A stretch of 64,000 bases of DNA from assembly GCF_963676815.1 (NCBI RefSeq), contig NZ_OY781365.1, positions 1,956,501 to 2,020,500 on the forward strand, read 5' to 3'. Below the pieces are notes generated by a model. It saw only the letters and a program-made list of their open reading frames with translations, did no database searches and was not told the origin of the DNA. Shown one piece after another: positions 54,084 to 63,743 of this stretch. Origin of the DNA: an uncultured Draconibacterium sp. Its GTDB lineage: Bacteria; Bacteroidota; Bacteroidia; Bacteroidales; Prolixibacteraceae. A program made the translations under genes and the position numbers. Each line of letters opens with the position of its first letter. The stretch's first letter is position 1.

Positions 54084-56222
54084 ATGAATAGAAAAATAGA
54101 GCTAACATCTAGCTTTCTTTTTACCCTGTTACTTTTAACTTTTCATACAGTTTTAGCTGCCGGTGCTATTCATCAAGTCGATAGTTTGCGCCAGGTAATT
54201 CAGAATAACACCGGCGAGGAAAAAATAAATGCACAGTTAGAATTAGCAAACTACTACCTTGAAGACGATAACAACCAGGCCCAAAGTATTGCACAATCAG
54301 CTCTGATTAGTGCGAAAGAATTAAACAAGCGGGAGCTGCAAATGCGTGCCTTTTTTGTTTTAGGAAGAATAGGCCACGAACTGAATAATGTTAACCAATC
54401 GCAGGCTAATTTTGATAGTGCCCTAACCATTGCCAACCAGCTTAATGATTATTCCTTTCAAAGCGACATTTTGTTGCGGACCGGCATAAACAAACACACC
54501 CAGGGCGAACATTTGGAAGCATTGCAGGCATTTAATAAGTCTATTCAAACCGGCCTTCAGTCTAATAATTTCAGGGCTACCGGAGCATCGTATTCAATGA
54601 TGGGAACTGTTTTTAGAGTGAATGGTTTGTACGACAGCGCCATAGAATACATTATTAAAGCCCGTTTAAATTACGAAAAAGCTGGCTATGTTGAAGGCTA
54701 TGCGTGGTCAGCCTATTTGCTGGGACGAATATACACCGACCTTCAGCTGTTAGACAAAGCTATGGAATACTACCAACTTGCGCTTAAAAACTACGAACAG
54801 TTGGCACAGGATGATAAGAACCAAAGCGGAGTTATTATATGCTACGAACAAATTGGAATAATCAATCTTCTATCGGGGAAAACCGACGAAGCACGCAAAA
54901 ACATTGAATACACACTGCAAATACACGAGGCTACCGGATCGAAATATGGTATTGCCAACGCCCTCAAAAATCTGGGCCGAATTGAATATGTTTCAGGCAA
55001 CTATGCTTTGGCCAAAACTCACCTTACAAAAGCACTGAGTTCAAAAATTGATATGGGAGATCTTCTCAGTCAGCCATCCATTCATTTGTACCTTGGCTTG
55101 TGTTTAGTAGAAACGGGTGAGCCTGATGCCGGGATTGCTGAAATAAAAAAAGGATTGGAGCAAGCTGTATTTAATAACCAAAAACGTATTCAGCTCGATA
55201 TTTATTCAAAACTTAGTGACATTTACCTCGAACGTAACGATTTGCAAAATGCACTTGCCTGCCAGCAACATCAACTTAGTATACAGGATTCGATGTTATT
55301 GGGAGCAGCAAATATTAAACTCGAACAGCTTCAGGGAATTTACGAAGTTGATGCGAAAAACAGCCAGATTGCAGATTTGCAGCAACAAAACGAAATCAAC
55401 AGGCTTCAACTAAAACAGCACCGAACTTCAACCATGCTGTTGATATTAGCCATATTGCTTGCCATAATTATTGCAAGTATTATCTATATTTTTTACCAGC
55501 GTTTGCGCCAAAAAAATATTCAGCTTAACGAAGCAAACATGGCTAAAGACAAGTTTTTTGCCATTATTGCCCACGACTTGCGAGGCCCGATACACACGCA
55601 AACTTCTTTTCTCGATCATCTGTATGAAGAATTTGACTCGCTGGACGAGAATGAACTGAAGAAACTTTTAAAACTCCTGGTTTCCTCATCCGAACACATA
55701 AGCGACTTACTCGATAACTTGCTGCTATGGGCACAATCTCAGGTAAAGAAAATGGAGGTAAAAACCACAGCGCTGAACTTATCGGATGTTATTACCAGCA
55801 CGGTTGACAAACTTCAGCAATCAGCACGATTAAAACAAATCAGTATATCGCTCAACACCAACAACCAGCTAAAGGTACTTTCAGATGCCAACATGCTACA
55901 AACCATAGTGCGTAACATTGTTAGCAATGCTATAAAATTTACACCACGTGGCGGATCGATTCGTATTGAAACATCTTCCGATGAGCATAGAAAAGTAAGC
56001 ATAACGATTACCGACTCTGGTGTAGGTATGGCTCCGGAAAAGCTGAACAAACTTTTCGACATCAGTTCTAAAAGTCATTCGCAAGGAACCGAAAATGAAA
56101 AAAGTACCGGACTGGGCCTTATTTTGGTGAAAGAATTTGTGGAACGCAATAACGGAACCATTCAAATTACCAGCGAACCAGGAAAAGGTACATCAGTTAT
56201 TGTTACGCTTCCTGGTGCTTAA
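54084..56222 (+). CDS. TPR-containing sensor histidine kinase
   Basis: 712 residues. Signal segment 10-28 is followed by tetratricopeptide repeats (about 60-400; SAYLLGRIYTDLQLLDKAME, ANALKNLGRIEYVSGNYALA), a membrane helix (about 452-472, MLLILAILLAIIIASIIYIF) and a coiled-coil link. The kinase core has FFAIIAHDLRGPIH with His497, the N box NIVSNAIKFTPRGG, and G boxes DSGVGM and GTENEKSTGLGLILV. No receiver domain or response regulator gene is adjacent, so it is an orphan kinase. The periplasmic TPR part probably senses protein or peptide partners (inference). Confidence 0.92.
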   Translation: MNRKIELTSSFLFTLLLLTFHTVLAAGAIHQVDSLRQVIQNNTGEEKINAQLELANYYLEDDNNQAQSIAQSALISAKELNKRELQMRAFFVLGRIGHELNNVNQSQANFDSALTIANQLNDYSFQSDILLRTGINKHTQGEHLEALQAFNKSIQTGLQSNNFRATGASYSMMGTVFRVNGLYDSAIEYIIKARLNYEKAGYVEGYAWSAYLLGRIYTDLQLLDKAMEYYQLALKNYEQLAQDDKNQSGVIICYEQIGIINLLSGKTDEARKNIEYTLQIHEATGSKYGIANALKNLGRIEYVSGNYALAKTHLTKALSSKIDMGDLLSQPSIHLYLGLCLVETGEPDAGIAEIKKGLEQAVFNNQKRIQLDIYSKLSDIYLERNDLQNALACQQHQLSIQDSMLLGAANIKLEQLQGIYEVDAKNSQIADLQQQNEINRLQLKQHRTSTMLLILAILLAIIIASIIYIFYQRLRQKNIQLNEANMAKDKFFAIIAHDLRGPIHTQTSFLDHLYEEFDSLDENELKKLLKLLVSSSEHISDLLDNLLLWAQSQVKKMEVKTTALNLSDVITSTVDKLQQSARLKQISISLNTNNQLKVLSDANMLQTIVRNIVSNAIKFTPRGGSIRIETSSDEHRKVSITITDSGVGMAPEKLNKLFDISSKSHSQGTENEKSTGLGLILVKEFVERNNGTIQITSEPGKGTSVIVTLPGA

Positions 56223-56306
56223 GTTTTACGCGCCATGTAGATGATATTGTTATTGCCTTTGCCAAACACTACAGACTTTCCTAAAAGAATTACTTCTCTC
56301 CTAAAC

Positions 56307-56344
56307 AAAGACTCCAGGCCAAACAAAACAACCTGAAGTCTTTT
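56307..56344. terminator. Bidirectional terminator after the kinase gene
   Basis: AAAGACT-c-CAGG pairs with CCTG-a-AGTCTTT, one mismatch, then T-rich. It is placed between the kinase (+) and the convergent lipoprotein gene (-). Confidence 0.75.
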
Positions 56345-56365
56345 AATTTAAACGTAAAGCTTTTT

Positions 56366-56956
56366 CTACCGTTTACCTTTTTTCAGTTTCAGATGACCGT
56401 GGCTCCAAAAATCTGTTCTAAACTCAGTTCCATCGCCAACATAAACATAGGCATTGGTTAAGGCCTTGCCCATTGCACCTTCAAACCGGCCTGTTCCACC
56501 CATAAAATACATGGTGTCGTTAAAATGTGCCACATAGCCTTCTACATCCGATCCGCCCATCACCTGTCCTGCCGGAATATCAATAAAGAGCGAATCCCCG
56601 TTATCGGCAACAAAATAGCCCAATTCACTAAATGAATACATCGAGGTAGCCTGCTCAACACAAAAAGTCATAAAAGTTGTAATTTCTCCCAGGTGGGTAA
56701 TGTCGCCTTCACCATACATAGTTTCTCTGAAATACCCTACATCACAAGCTTCTCCACCTCCCGGAGGCAAAGCACGCCAAACAGAAAAATCGGCTTTAAA
56801 AGGTACGGTCACCATTTTGTCATCACCCGATTTATCGGCACCATACATGCTACTACTTTTTAAATCAATCAAATCGGTTTCGTCAACCACATCAGAGCAT
56901 GCCACAATTAAAGCCACACAGCATGCTGCAAACAGCAATGTTTTCAATTTTTTCAT
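56366..56956 (-). CDS. Lipoprotein of unknown function
   Basis: 196 residues. Lipobox ALIVACSD predicts lipidation at about Cys20. The mature part is beta-rich: VPFKADFSVWRALPPGGGE, GEGDITHLGEITTFMTFCV, MYFMGGTGRFEGAMGKALTN. GTGRFEGA is a motif I associate with allene-oxide-cyclase-like barrels, a tentative match. Ends in a basic tail (KLKKGKR). The upstream 56957-57401 gap (445 bases) has no gene or clear promoter. Confidence 0.75.
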   Translation of the reverse strand: MKKLKTLLFAACCVALIVACSDVVDETDLIDLKSSSMYGADKSGDDKMVTVPFKADFSVWRALPPGGGEACDVGYFRETMYGEGDITHLGEITTFMTFCVEQATSMYSFSELGYFVADNGDSLFIDIPAGQVMGGSDVEGYVAHFNDTMYFMGGTGRFEGAMGKALTNAYVYVGDGTEFRTDFWSHGHLKLKKGKR

Positions 56957-57401
56957 CGTTGTAATTTTTAGTTAAACAATAGCTGCCGGTTTTATCCAAT
57001 TAATCGGGTAATTGTAATGATGTAAAATCTGCTCCTTACAGATATTAAAAGCTTATTCCCGCACAGCAGGTTTAAGCTATGTTTAATAAAATTGCACTGG
57101 GATATTGTTTCCTTTTCGACTGTTGTTAACCGGGTAGCAACTCTGAAAAAAGATGTTACCCAATTCCTGTTTTCTGTATTAAAAGATACAGTTTTTTAAA
57201 CGAAGAATCAATATAAATTATATTACACCTTCTCGTAATAATATTGTTATTCAATATATTACACAGCGAACAACAATTTACAACTCAACCAAAAATGTCA
57301 TTAAGCACTTCAAAAAACAACGAAAAGTTGAATAGATTTTGTAACTTGGGAATACAAGAAATTGTACTGATTAATTCAGAATTTTAATACAAGGAACCAG
57401 C

Positions 57402-57845
57402 ATGTCTGCACTACCACATACCGATACGGATCCCATTTATACGTTAAGTGTTGCAGCCAAACTCTCGAATACTCCACCTCACTCTATCCGGCAATACATC
57501 GATAAAGGTTTATTGTTGCCTTATAAAAAAGACACCAACCGTCACCTGTTTTCCAATGCAGACATTCAGCGCCTCATCTGGATAAAAAAGAGAATTGACG
57601 AGCAGGGACTAAACTTTGCCGGCATAAAAAGTATGCTGGCCATGCTACCGTGCTGGAAGATCACTAAATGCAGCACTCATTCACGAAAAAACTGTGAGGC
57701 TTACACCAACGGCAGTGCGCCTTGCTGGCAGGCCTCAGAAAAAGGGCAAGAATGCAAAAACAAAGAATGCCGCCTTTGCAAAGTTTACCTTTTAATAAAA
57801 CCCGGCACAGAAGTTAAAGCAGTTTTGCAACAACTTATTCATTAA
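57402..57845 (+). CDS. MerR-family regulator with Cys-rich two-CW-like C-terminus
   Basis: 147 residues. The MerR-type helix-turn-helix spans about 12-75 (YTLSVAAKLSNTPPHSIRQY, RHLFSNADIQRLIWIKKRID). The C-terminus has seven or eight Cys with two CW pairs (MLPCWKITKC and APCWQASEKGQECKNKECRL), as in two-CW domains, and probably binds metal or an iron-sulfur cluster. The adjacent acyl-CoA dehydrogenase is a plausible target. No effector is known. Confidence 0.85.
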   Translation: MSALPHTDTDPIYTLSVAAKLSNTPPHSIRQYIDKGLLLPYKKDTNRHLFSNADIQRLIWIKKRIDEQGLNFAGIKSMLAMLPCWKITKCSTHSRKNCEAYTNGSAPCWQASEKGQECKNKECRLCKVYLLIKPGTEVKAVLQQLIH

Positions 57846-58024
57846 ACTTTAACGAGCTGAATCCCCACGATTAATACTTATTAAGAAAGCATATTAAGAT
57901 TCTTTATCCGGCAATTCCCGGATTTCTATAACAACAAATGTTTTCAAACGAGAACAATATGGAACAGATTGCGTTTAATTAAACCTAACGGCAATAGATA
58001 GCCAATAATATTTAATACCAGTTT

Positions 58025-59572
58025 ATGCAAACAGCTACAACCGATTCGTTACCGGTTTCAAATAACAATCACCCCTCATCCATTCCGTTTTCGCAGTTTT
58101 TAGAAAACCTGAAAGAAAAAATGAAACAGGTTTTTCATGTTCGGGCCGATATTGATCAGCTGAGTTTAAAACGTGGGCTTCCGCCGTTTGTAATGCGCGA
58201 AATCATGTCGGTAAATCCACTGTCGGTGGGTATTCCTAAACAATATGGCGGCCGTGGCGGAGTAATGAAAGAAAACATTGGATTGCTGGCGGCGGCATCG
58301 TACGAATCGCTGGCACTGTCGTTAACTTTTGGTATTAACTCGGCCTTGTTTTTGCAGCCCTTTGGCAAATTTGGCCAGGATGAGGTAAAAGCCCCCGTTT
58401 TCAATCGGTTTTTAAACGACAAAGCCATGGGCGGCCTTATGATTACCGAGCCGGATTATGGCAGCGATGCCTTAAATATGCAAACAGCCTACACCGAACA
58501 GGATTCGAAATTCCACCTGAAAGGAAAAAAGCACTGGGCAGGATTAACAGGCTGGGCTGATTTTTGGTTGCTTTCGGCACGTCAGCAGTCAAAATCGGAT
58601 AAGCTACAGCGCGACATCGACTTCTTTTTGTGCGATGTAACTGCGCCAAATCAAAATATTGTTGTAGAAGAGTTTTTCGAAAACCTCGGTTTGTATGCCA
58701 TTCCATATGGTCGTAACCGCATTGATGTACAACTACCGCAAACCCATAAACTGGTGCCCGAAACAACGGGCGTAAAAATGATGCTTGATTTGTTGCACCG
58801 CAGCCGTATGCAGTTTCCGGGAATGGCTATGGGCTTTATTCAGCGTATGCTCGACGAAGCTTTAACGCACTGCAAAGAACGATTGGTAGGCGGAAAAAGC
58901 CTGTTTAACTACGATCGTGTGCAACATCGTTTATCAAAACTGCAGGCTTCGTACACCATTTGCTCGGCTATGTGCGCCAACAGCAGCGAAAAAGCCGGAT
59001 TGGATGTCGACCTGTCGGGAATGGGGATGGAGGCTAACGCCGTAAAAAGTGTGATTACCGATTTAATGCAGGAAGCAGCTCAATCGGTGGTTCAGCTGGT
59101 TGGTGCGAAAGCCTATAAACTGAACCACATTGCAGGCCGCGGAACAGCTGACAGCCGACCATTTCAGATCTTCGAAGGATCAAACGATATTCTTTATGCT
59201 CAAATTTCGGAAGGACTGGTAAAAATGATGAAACGCGCCAAAGAACGCAACCTTTTCCAATTTCTGCAAGGTTTTGATTTGACCGACAAAGCAGTTCATT
59301 TTGTAAAAAAACAGGTTGACTTTAACCTCGACCTTCAGTTACCACAGCGTAAGTTGGTTGAAATGGGCAAAATTATTGGCCGCGTAATTTCAATGAACCA
59401 GGTACTTGATCTTTCGGAAAAAGGATTTAACAAAGAACTGATCGATGGCAGTGTAACTTTCCTGCAGCAGGAAATAACCAAACTGATGTCGGCCTTTAAT
59501 TTTAAAAACGACGAAAAAGTGATTGACGGTTACGATGAAAATACATCGTGGCTGAACTTTGTTGCAGGGTAA
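58025..59572 (+). CDS. Acyl-CoA dehydrogenase family flavoprotein
   Basis: 515 residues. FAD-enzyme motifs: MGGLMITEPDYGSDALNMQT, KHWAGLTGWADFWLLSA, RSRMQFPGMAMGFIQRMLDE and DSRPFQIFEGSNDILYAQIS. An N-terminal helical region and about 100 extra C-terminal residues (helical, FQFLQGFDLTDKAVHFVKKQ) are beyond the usual 380. The active-site Glu position is not certain by eye. Acyl chain specificity unknown. Follows the MerR gene by 179 bp. Confidence 0.88.
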   Translation: MQTATTDSLPVSNNNHPSSIPFSQFLENLKEKMKQVFHVRADIDQLSLKRGLPPFVMREIMSVNPLSVGIPKQYGGRGGVMKENIGLLAAASYESLALSLTFGINSALFLQPFGKFGQDEVKAPVFNRFLNDKAMGGLMITEPDYGSDALNMQTAYTEQDSKFHLKGKKHWAGLTGWADFWLLSARQQSKSDKLQRDIDFFLCDVTAPNQNIVVEEFFENLGLYAIPYGRNRIDVQLPQTHKLVPETTGVKMMLDLLHRSRMQFPGMAMGFIQRMLDEALTHCKERLVGGKSLFNYDRVQHRLSKLQASYTICSAMCANSSEKAGLDVDLSGMGMEANAVKSVITDLMQEAAQSVVQLVGAKAYKLNHIAGRGTADSRPFQIFEGSNDILYAQISEGLVKMMKRAKERNLFQFLQGFDLTDKAVHFVKKQVDFNLDLQLPQRKLVEMGKIIGRVISMNQVLDLSEKGFNKELIDGSVTFLQQEITKLMSAFNFKNDEKVIDGYDENTSWLNFVAG

Positions 59573-59603
59573 ACTTAGTTCTGCTAAGATTACTGCCCCA
59601 CTT

Positions 59604-59650
59604 GCCTGCTGACGGATACCCCCGGCCTGCTTAACGCATGGCAGGCTGGC
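59604..59650. repeat. GCCTGC/GCAGGC repeat cluster
   Basis: GCCTGC at 59604 and 59625 and GCAGGC at 59641 form a hairpin (stem 59625-59630 with 59641-59646, loop TTAACGCATG) and a direct repeat. It lies after the acyl-CoA dehydrogenase stop, without a T run. A small dispersed repeat is more likely than a terminator. Confidence 0.4.
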
Positions 59651-59749
59651 AAAAAGGGAAAGTTCCGTGTTTTATTCTGGCTTTCTATCTCAAAAATGAA
59701 ATGGGACAATTGTCAATTCTGACAAAACAAACTTTTACCTAAACATTTT

Positions 59750-59757
59750 TACATTTG
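59750..59757 (+). promoter_or_regulatory. -7 box of the MFS gene
   Basis: TACATTTG fits TAnnTTTG and ends 16 bases before the ATG. Confidence 0.5.
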
Positions 59758-59773
59758 CAGCCTTATACTAAAC

Positions 59774-61057
59774 ATGCGAATTTTTAACGATTTAAACCCG
59801 CAGGAAAGCCATACCCTGAAGCTGCATTTGTTTTACAGCGGTATTGAAGGGATTGCTGCCGGAGCGCTGCTGCTCACGGAGTTTATCTTTATTAAGTCGC
59901 TTAAGGGAAGCAATGTACAGCTGGCATTTCTGTTTCAGTTTAACATGGTGGTATTTTTATTTGCCATGGTGGCCAACGAAATTTTGCGCCGTTATACCAA
60001 CCGCAAGGTATTGTTACGCAGCATTGCCGTTATTTCAAAATTACCACTGGTTGGACTGGCCTTTTTCCCCGATGTGAGTCACCAGCAAGGACTGCCACCC
60101 ATTTACCACACTCTTTTTCTCGGCATATTTCTCTTCTATTTTATTACACGTATCGTAGTTATTCCCTCCGTAAACCAATATTTAAAGGGCAACTACCGGC
60201 ACGAGAATTTCGGGCGGCTGTTTGGCTACTCTGTTACCATACAAAAAGTGGCCATGTTGCTTTCTACTTTTGTCGCCGGATTATTGCTCGACATCAATCC
60301 GAATTCCTACAAAGTTTTTTACCCCATTGTTGGTATTCTGGCTATGGTATCTGTTTTCCAGCTTACCAAAATAAAGTTCATTCAAAAGGAAGAAATCATC
60401 GATACGCCCTTGTGGAAATCGCTGCACCAATCGTTTATACGGATTTTCCAGATTCTGAAATTCAACAAATCATTCCGGCACCTCGAAATGGGATTTATGA
60501 TTTACGGTTTTGCATGGATGAGCACCCACGCTGTAATCACCATTTTTTACGAACGCGCCCTGCACTTAAACTATTCGAGTGTGGCCTTTTACAAAAATGC
60601 GTTTAACCTGGTTGCCATTGCCTTTCTTCCCTTTTTCGGAAAAGTAATTGGTAAACACGATCCACGCCGCTTTGCCATTATCACTTTTGGTTCGCTGCTG
60701 CTGTTTATTCTGTTTACTGCACTAACCGAGTACTACAACGGCTACACCGAAGTGTATGGCATAAAAATTTACTACATGCTAATGGTGGCTGTGGTTTTTA
60801 ACGGATTGTTTATGGGAAGCATGCCCATTTTGTGGGGCATTGGCAGCTCGTACTTTTGTCAACCCGACGAAGCCGCCGACTACCAGAGTGTACACCTGTT
60901 TTTAACCGGAGTACGTGCGCTGCTGGCTCCTGTTATCGGAATAAAATTATACGAATGGGCAGGTTTTAGCTATACCTATGCCACAGGAGTTGTGCTGCTG
61001 TTTTTTGCTATTCTACTGATGATCTGGTCGGAGAAACGCTTTCCAAAGACAGGGTGA
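59774..61057 (+). CDS. MFS-type transporter
   Basis: 427 residues with about twelve membrane segments in two halves (ALLLTEFIFIKSL, MVVFLFAMVANEIL, LGIFLFYFITRIVVIPS; ITFGSLLLFILFTAL, LMVAVVFNGLFMGSMPILW). A cytoplasmic linker sits near residues 210-230. No substrate-defining motif seen. Encoded alone. The 61058-61162 gap holds CTCCTTCGGGGAAGAG-type palindromic sequence only. Confidence 0.82.
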   Translation: MRIFNDLNPQESHTLKLHLFYSGIEGIAAGALLLTEFIFIKSLKGSNVQLAFLFQFNMVVFLFAMVANEILRRYTNRKVLLRSIAVISKLPLVGLAFFPDVSHQQGLPPIYHTLFLGIFLFYFITRIVVIPSVNQYLKGNYRHENFGRLFGYSVTIQKVAMLLSTFVAGLLLDINPNSYKVFYPIVGILAMVSVFQLTKIKFIQKEEIIDTPLWKSLHQSFIRIFQILKFNKSFRHLEMGFMIYGFAWMSTHAVITIFYERALHLNYSSVAFYKNAFNLVAIAFLPFFGKVIGKHDPRRFAIITFGSLLLFILFTALTEYYNGYTEVYGIKIYYMLMVAVVFNGLFMGSMPILWGIGSSYFCQPDEAADYQSVHLFLTGVRALLAPVIGIKLYEWAGFSYTYATGVVLLFFAILLMIWSEKRFPKTG

Positions 61058-61162
61058 CGAAACTTGCTTTAATGAAAATTTCTCCTCCTTCGGGGAAGAG
61101 AGCCTGTCCCGACCAAGTATAACAAGCGTCGTGAGGACCAGCACAACAGGTAAGCAGGTTGT

Positions 61163-61333
61163 CTACCCCACACTTCTCAAAGCCTCAATTTCCTGCTGAA
61201 CGGCTTCTGCTTCTGCATATTTCTGATCGGAGAGACGACGGTTAGTACGCGACAATAAAAAAGCTTCTTCCGTTAACTTATCGTGTTTTTTGAGTAAGGC
61301 CTTTACAGGGTCCTTTTTAAATAATCCTAACAT
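61163..61333 (-). CDS. Lacal_2735-family small protein
   Basis: 56 residues, ATG at 61333, TAG at 61163. MLGLFKKDPVKALLKKHDKL followed by EEAFLLSRTNRRLSDQKYAE and a coiled-coil end (AEAVQQEIEALRSVG) matches the Lacal_2735 (DUF6435) family of cytoplasmic coiled-coil peptides. Function unknown. It lies 29 bp... upstream of its own stop region and 27 bp before the convergent-side ABC1 kinase end in the same direction, so the three minus genes may be one unit. Confidence 0.8.
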   Translation of the reverse strand: MLGLFKKDPVKALLKKHDKLTEEAFLLSRTNRRLSDQKYAEAEAVQQEIEALRSVG

Positions 61334-61360
61334 ACTTTATCTGTTTTCATGGTTTTCACA

Positions 61361-62692
61361 TCAGGCTACCTTTCCTGCATTTGCTTGCGGCAGGTAGTTA
61401 TCAATTACAATCTTGTTGGCCTTCAGCATATGCATCAGGTTGTAAAGGCCAAAAAACGTACGGTTCATATAAATAAAATGCCGCGATCCGCGATTTCCGT
61501 TCATATTCCGCAGCTCTGTATTTTTTGAATATTCCGTTCCCAGATCACTGAGGCGTTTAAAAAAGTTGGCATCAGAAAAATCAAAGGTTTCCGATTCAAA
61601 CGGACGGGTAAACAATCCCAGCAAGCGCCTGAACATTTCAGTAAAAAATGCCACCTCCTCATCACTATCGTCCTTACGCAAAATCTCCAGCTCGTACAAT
61701 TTCGCGGTAAAAATCTCCGGGTTATTGCGGTTTTCAGGCAGTGCCAGCTCGAAATACGGAATGTAAAACGAATCGGGGATGCTTTTCATACAGCCAAAAT
61801 CAAGGGCTACCAGCTCGTTCTGTTCCGACACCAGGAAATTCCCGGGGTGCGGATCGGCATGAAACTTTCGCAGGTGGTGAATCTGGAACATATAAAAATC
61901 CCACAGCGCCTGCCCCAGTTTATTTGCCAGCGTTTTGTCGGTATTACGGGCCGCAAACTCCGAAAGATGCTGCCCGTCAATCCAGTCCATGGTAATAAAA
62001 CGCTCTGTCGACAGGTTTTGGTAATAATTCGGAAAACGCAAATTTGGAATGTGACTGCACTGCTTAATGGTCTCCAGGCTTTGCTCCACCTCCAGCAGGT
62101 AGTTGGTCTCGTCAAGCAGCTTTTCTTCTACCTCCTTAAAATACACATCCGAACCTTTTCCGCGGATATTAAACAGTTTCATGGCCATGGGTTTTACCAT
62201 TGCCAGGTCGCTGCTGATGCTCTCCGAAACACCCGGATACTGAATCTTAACGGCCAGGTCTTTTCCGTCTTTGCGGGCTTTGTGTACCTGCCCGATACTG
62301 GCCCCATGCACGGCATCGGGGTTAAATTCATCGTAAATTTCAGCCGGTGCTTTACCAAAATATTTCTGAAAGGTTTTTACCACCAGCGCTGCCGACAGCG
62401 GCGGAACAGAGAACTGCGAAAGCGAAAACTTCTCGATGTACGCCTCGGGCATAATATTCTTTTCCATGCTCAGCATCTGCGCCACTTTCAGTGCACTTCC
62501 CTTCAGGTTTTTCAGTCCGTCGTAAATATCACTGGCATTCGATTCGTTGAGTTTCTCGCGTGCGGCTTCTTCGGTCGAGCTTAACTTATCGCCATAGTAT
62601 TTCAGGTAGTTCATCCCCACCTTAGCGCCCGTTTGCACAATTTTGGTGGCACGCTCTATCTTCGATGTCGGTATGCGGTCGATGGTTTTCAT
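61361..62692 (-). CDS. ABC1/AarF/UbiB-type atypical kinase
   Basis: 443 residues. GSALKVAQMLSMEKNIMPE is the KxGQ-like N-terminal motif with Ala-Gln; AVHGASIGQVHKARKDGKDL is the altered P-loop, and AVKIQYPGV carries the ATP-binding Lys. Catalytic loop: FHADPHPGNFLVSEQNE and LVALDFGCMK. No C-terminal membrane helices are seen. The family supports isoprenoid quinone or lipid metabolism. The ATG overlaps the TetR stop by one base. Confidence 0.92.
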   Translation of the reverse strand: MKTIDRIPTSKIERATKIVQTGAKVGMNYLKYYGDKLSSTEEAAREKLNESNASDIYDGLKNLKGSALKVAQMLSMEKNIMPEAYIEKFSLSQFSVPPLSAALVVKTFQKYFGKAPAEIYDEFNPDAVHGASIGQVHKARKDGKDLAVKIQYPGVSESISSDLAMVKPMAMKLFNIRGKGSDVYFKEVEEKLLDETNYLLEVEQSLETIKQCSHIPNLRFPNYYQNLSTERFITMDWIDGQHLSEFAARNTDKTLANKLGQALWDFYMFQIHHLRKFHADPHPGNFLVSEQNELVALDFGCMKSIPDSFYIPYFELALPENRNNPEIFTAKLYELEILRKDDSDEEVAFFTEMFRRLLGLFTRPFESETFDFSDANFFKRLSDLGTEYSKNTELRNMNGNRGSRHFIYMNRTFFGLYNLMHMLKANKIVIDNYLPQANAGKVA

Positions 62693-63342
62693 TAGTTGCT
62701 CATTATTTTTTCTTGGTACAAAAATTTTCCCAGGTCGAAAACCGAGTTAAGCGTTGTAGCATCGAGCAGGGCAAAAGCCGTATTCACCGATTTCTCGATA
62801 AAAACATCGGTCTTTTCAAAGTCGGGCGATGTGTCCTCCAGCCAAAACCGTAGTGTAAAAAGCAGCTGTGCCCAGGCCGATTCGCGCAGGCTGCGTGCTT
62901 TTACTTTTTCAATTTTTTCGTGAGGCAGCTCAGGTGTTTCTATCCCCAGCCCATCGACATATTCTCCATAGCCTTTTTTTAAAGCCGATAACGACGCCAG
63001 TACTTTTAGTTTGTCTTTGGCATCGTTTAGCGCCAGCAACACATAACTGCGGTTAGCTTTCAGTACCTCGAAAAAGGTATAGTAAAAAGCAATCAGCTTG
63101 TTCTTCGCATCAAAACGCTGGTATTCTTTGTTCTGCGCGAGCAGCTCCATGCTTTGGTCGAAGAACGCTTTAAACACCGCTTTCTCCAGTGCCTCAAACG
63201 ATCCGTAATGTTTATAGAAAGCGGCTTCTTCCAGTTCCAGATCGCGGCAAAAAGCATATACACTTGCCGGACGCAATCCTTTTTCGAGCCGGTGATTCAT
63301 GTATGCCGACATAATTTCGGCTGATGTTTTCTTGTTTTCCAT
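62692..63342 (-). CDS. TetR-family transcriptional regulator
   Basis: 216 residues. The N-terminal helix-turn-helix (about 5-55) contains LRPASVYAFCRDLELEEAAF and YKHYGSFEALEKAVF; the C-terminal ligand domain is helical. Its TAA and the ABC1 kinase ATG share one base (62692), so the kinase is translationally coupled to its likely regulator. No operator is identified in the repeat-rich upstream region. Confidence 0.9.
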   Translation of the reverse strand: MENKKTSAEIMSAYMNHRLEKGLRPASVYAFCRDLELEEAAFYKHYGSFEALEKAVFKAFFDQSMELLAQNKEYQRFDAKNKLIAFYYTFFEVLKANRSYVLLALNDAKDKLKVLASLSALKKGYGEYVDGLGIETPELPHEKIEKVKARSLRESAWAQLLFTLRFWLEDTSPDFEKTDVFIEKSVNTAFALLDATTLNSVFDLGKFLYQEKIMSN

Positions 63343-63472
63343 ACTCGAAAAACAGCAATTTTGTCGTTTTGTTCAACCATTTGCTTTTATTCTTAAACAA
63401 AAGGATTGTGATCTACTGTCAGAAGGTGATAAAAGCTGGTACGGCGAACAGATTGCTTCGGCCTCCGACCTA

Positions 63473-63518
63473 CCCCTCGTTTGTAACGAGGGGTTAATAT
63501 TTTGTCGTTTGTAACGAC
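63473..63518. repeat. Twin REP-like hairpins sharing CGTTtgtAACG
   Basis: CCCCTCGTT-tgt-AACGAGGGG (63473-63493) and GTCGTT-tgt-AACGAC (63504-63518) are two exact hairpins 10 bases apart with the same loop. Twin-hairpin layout fits REP elements moved by Y1-type (RAYT) transposases; none is present here. Confidence 0.6.
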
Positions 63519-63560
63519 GTTGTACAACACGGAGAATTTACCAGATGATGTTGAGAAATA

Positions 63561-63606
63561 AGATTGCTTCTCCCGATTCGTTTTACTCATCGGAATCGCA
63601 ATGACG
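63561..63606 (-). repeat. Dispersed CATTGCGA-type repeat, copy A
   Basis: Reads AGATTGCTTC at one end and CGCAATGACG at the other, the inverse of copy B. This is a widespread intergenic repeat type in bacteria as I recall. Confidence 0.55.
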
Positions 63607-63626
63607 CACTGATAAACGTTACAAGC

Positions 63627-63676
63627 CCGCGGACGATTAACTTATTCATCCCGGCATGATTGACTCCCGTCCGCGG
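63627..63676. repeat. CCGCGGACG inverted repeat
   Basis: CCGCGGACG (63627-63635) and CGTCCGCGG (63668-63676), exact 9-bp arms 32 bases apart, between the two CATTGCGA copies. Confidence 0.55.
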
Positions 63677-63698
63677 TGTTTTGCTCTCTATATTTTCT

Positions 63699-63743
63699 GT
63701 CATTGCGAGACGATCCGTCAGCTGACGGAAGGAGAAGTAATCT
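63699..63743 (+). repeat. Dispersed CATTGCGA-type repeat, copy B
   Basis: GTCATTGCGAGA at one end and GAAGTAATCT at the other; the centre has a perfect 14-bp palindrome CCGTCAGCTGACGG (63715-63728). Inverted relative to copy A. Confidence 0.55.
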
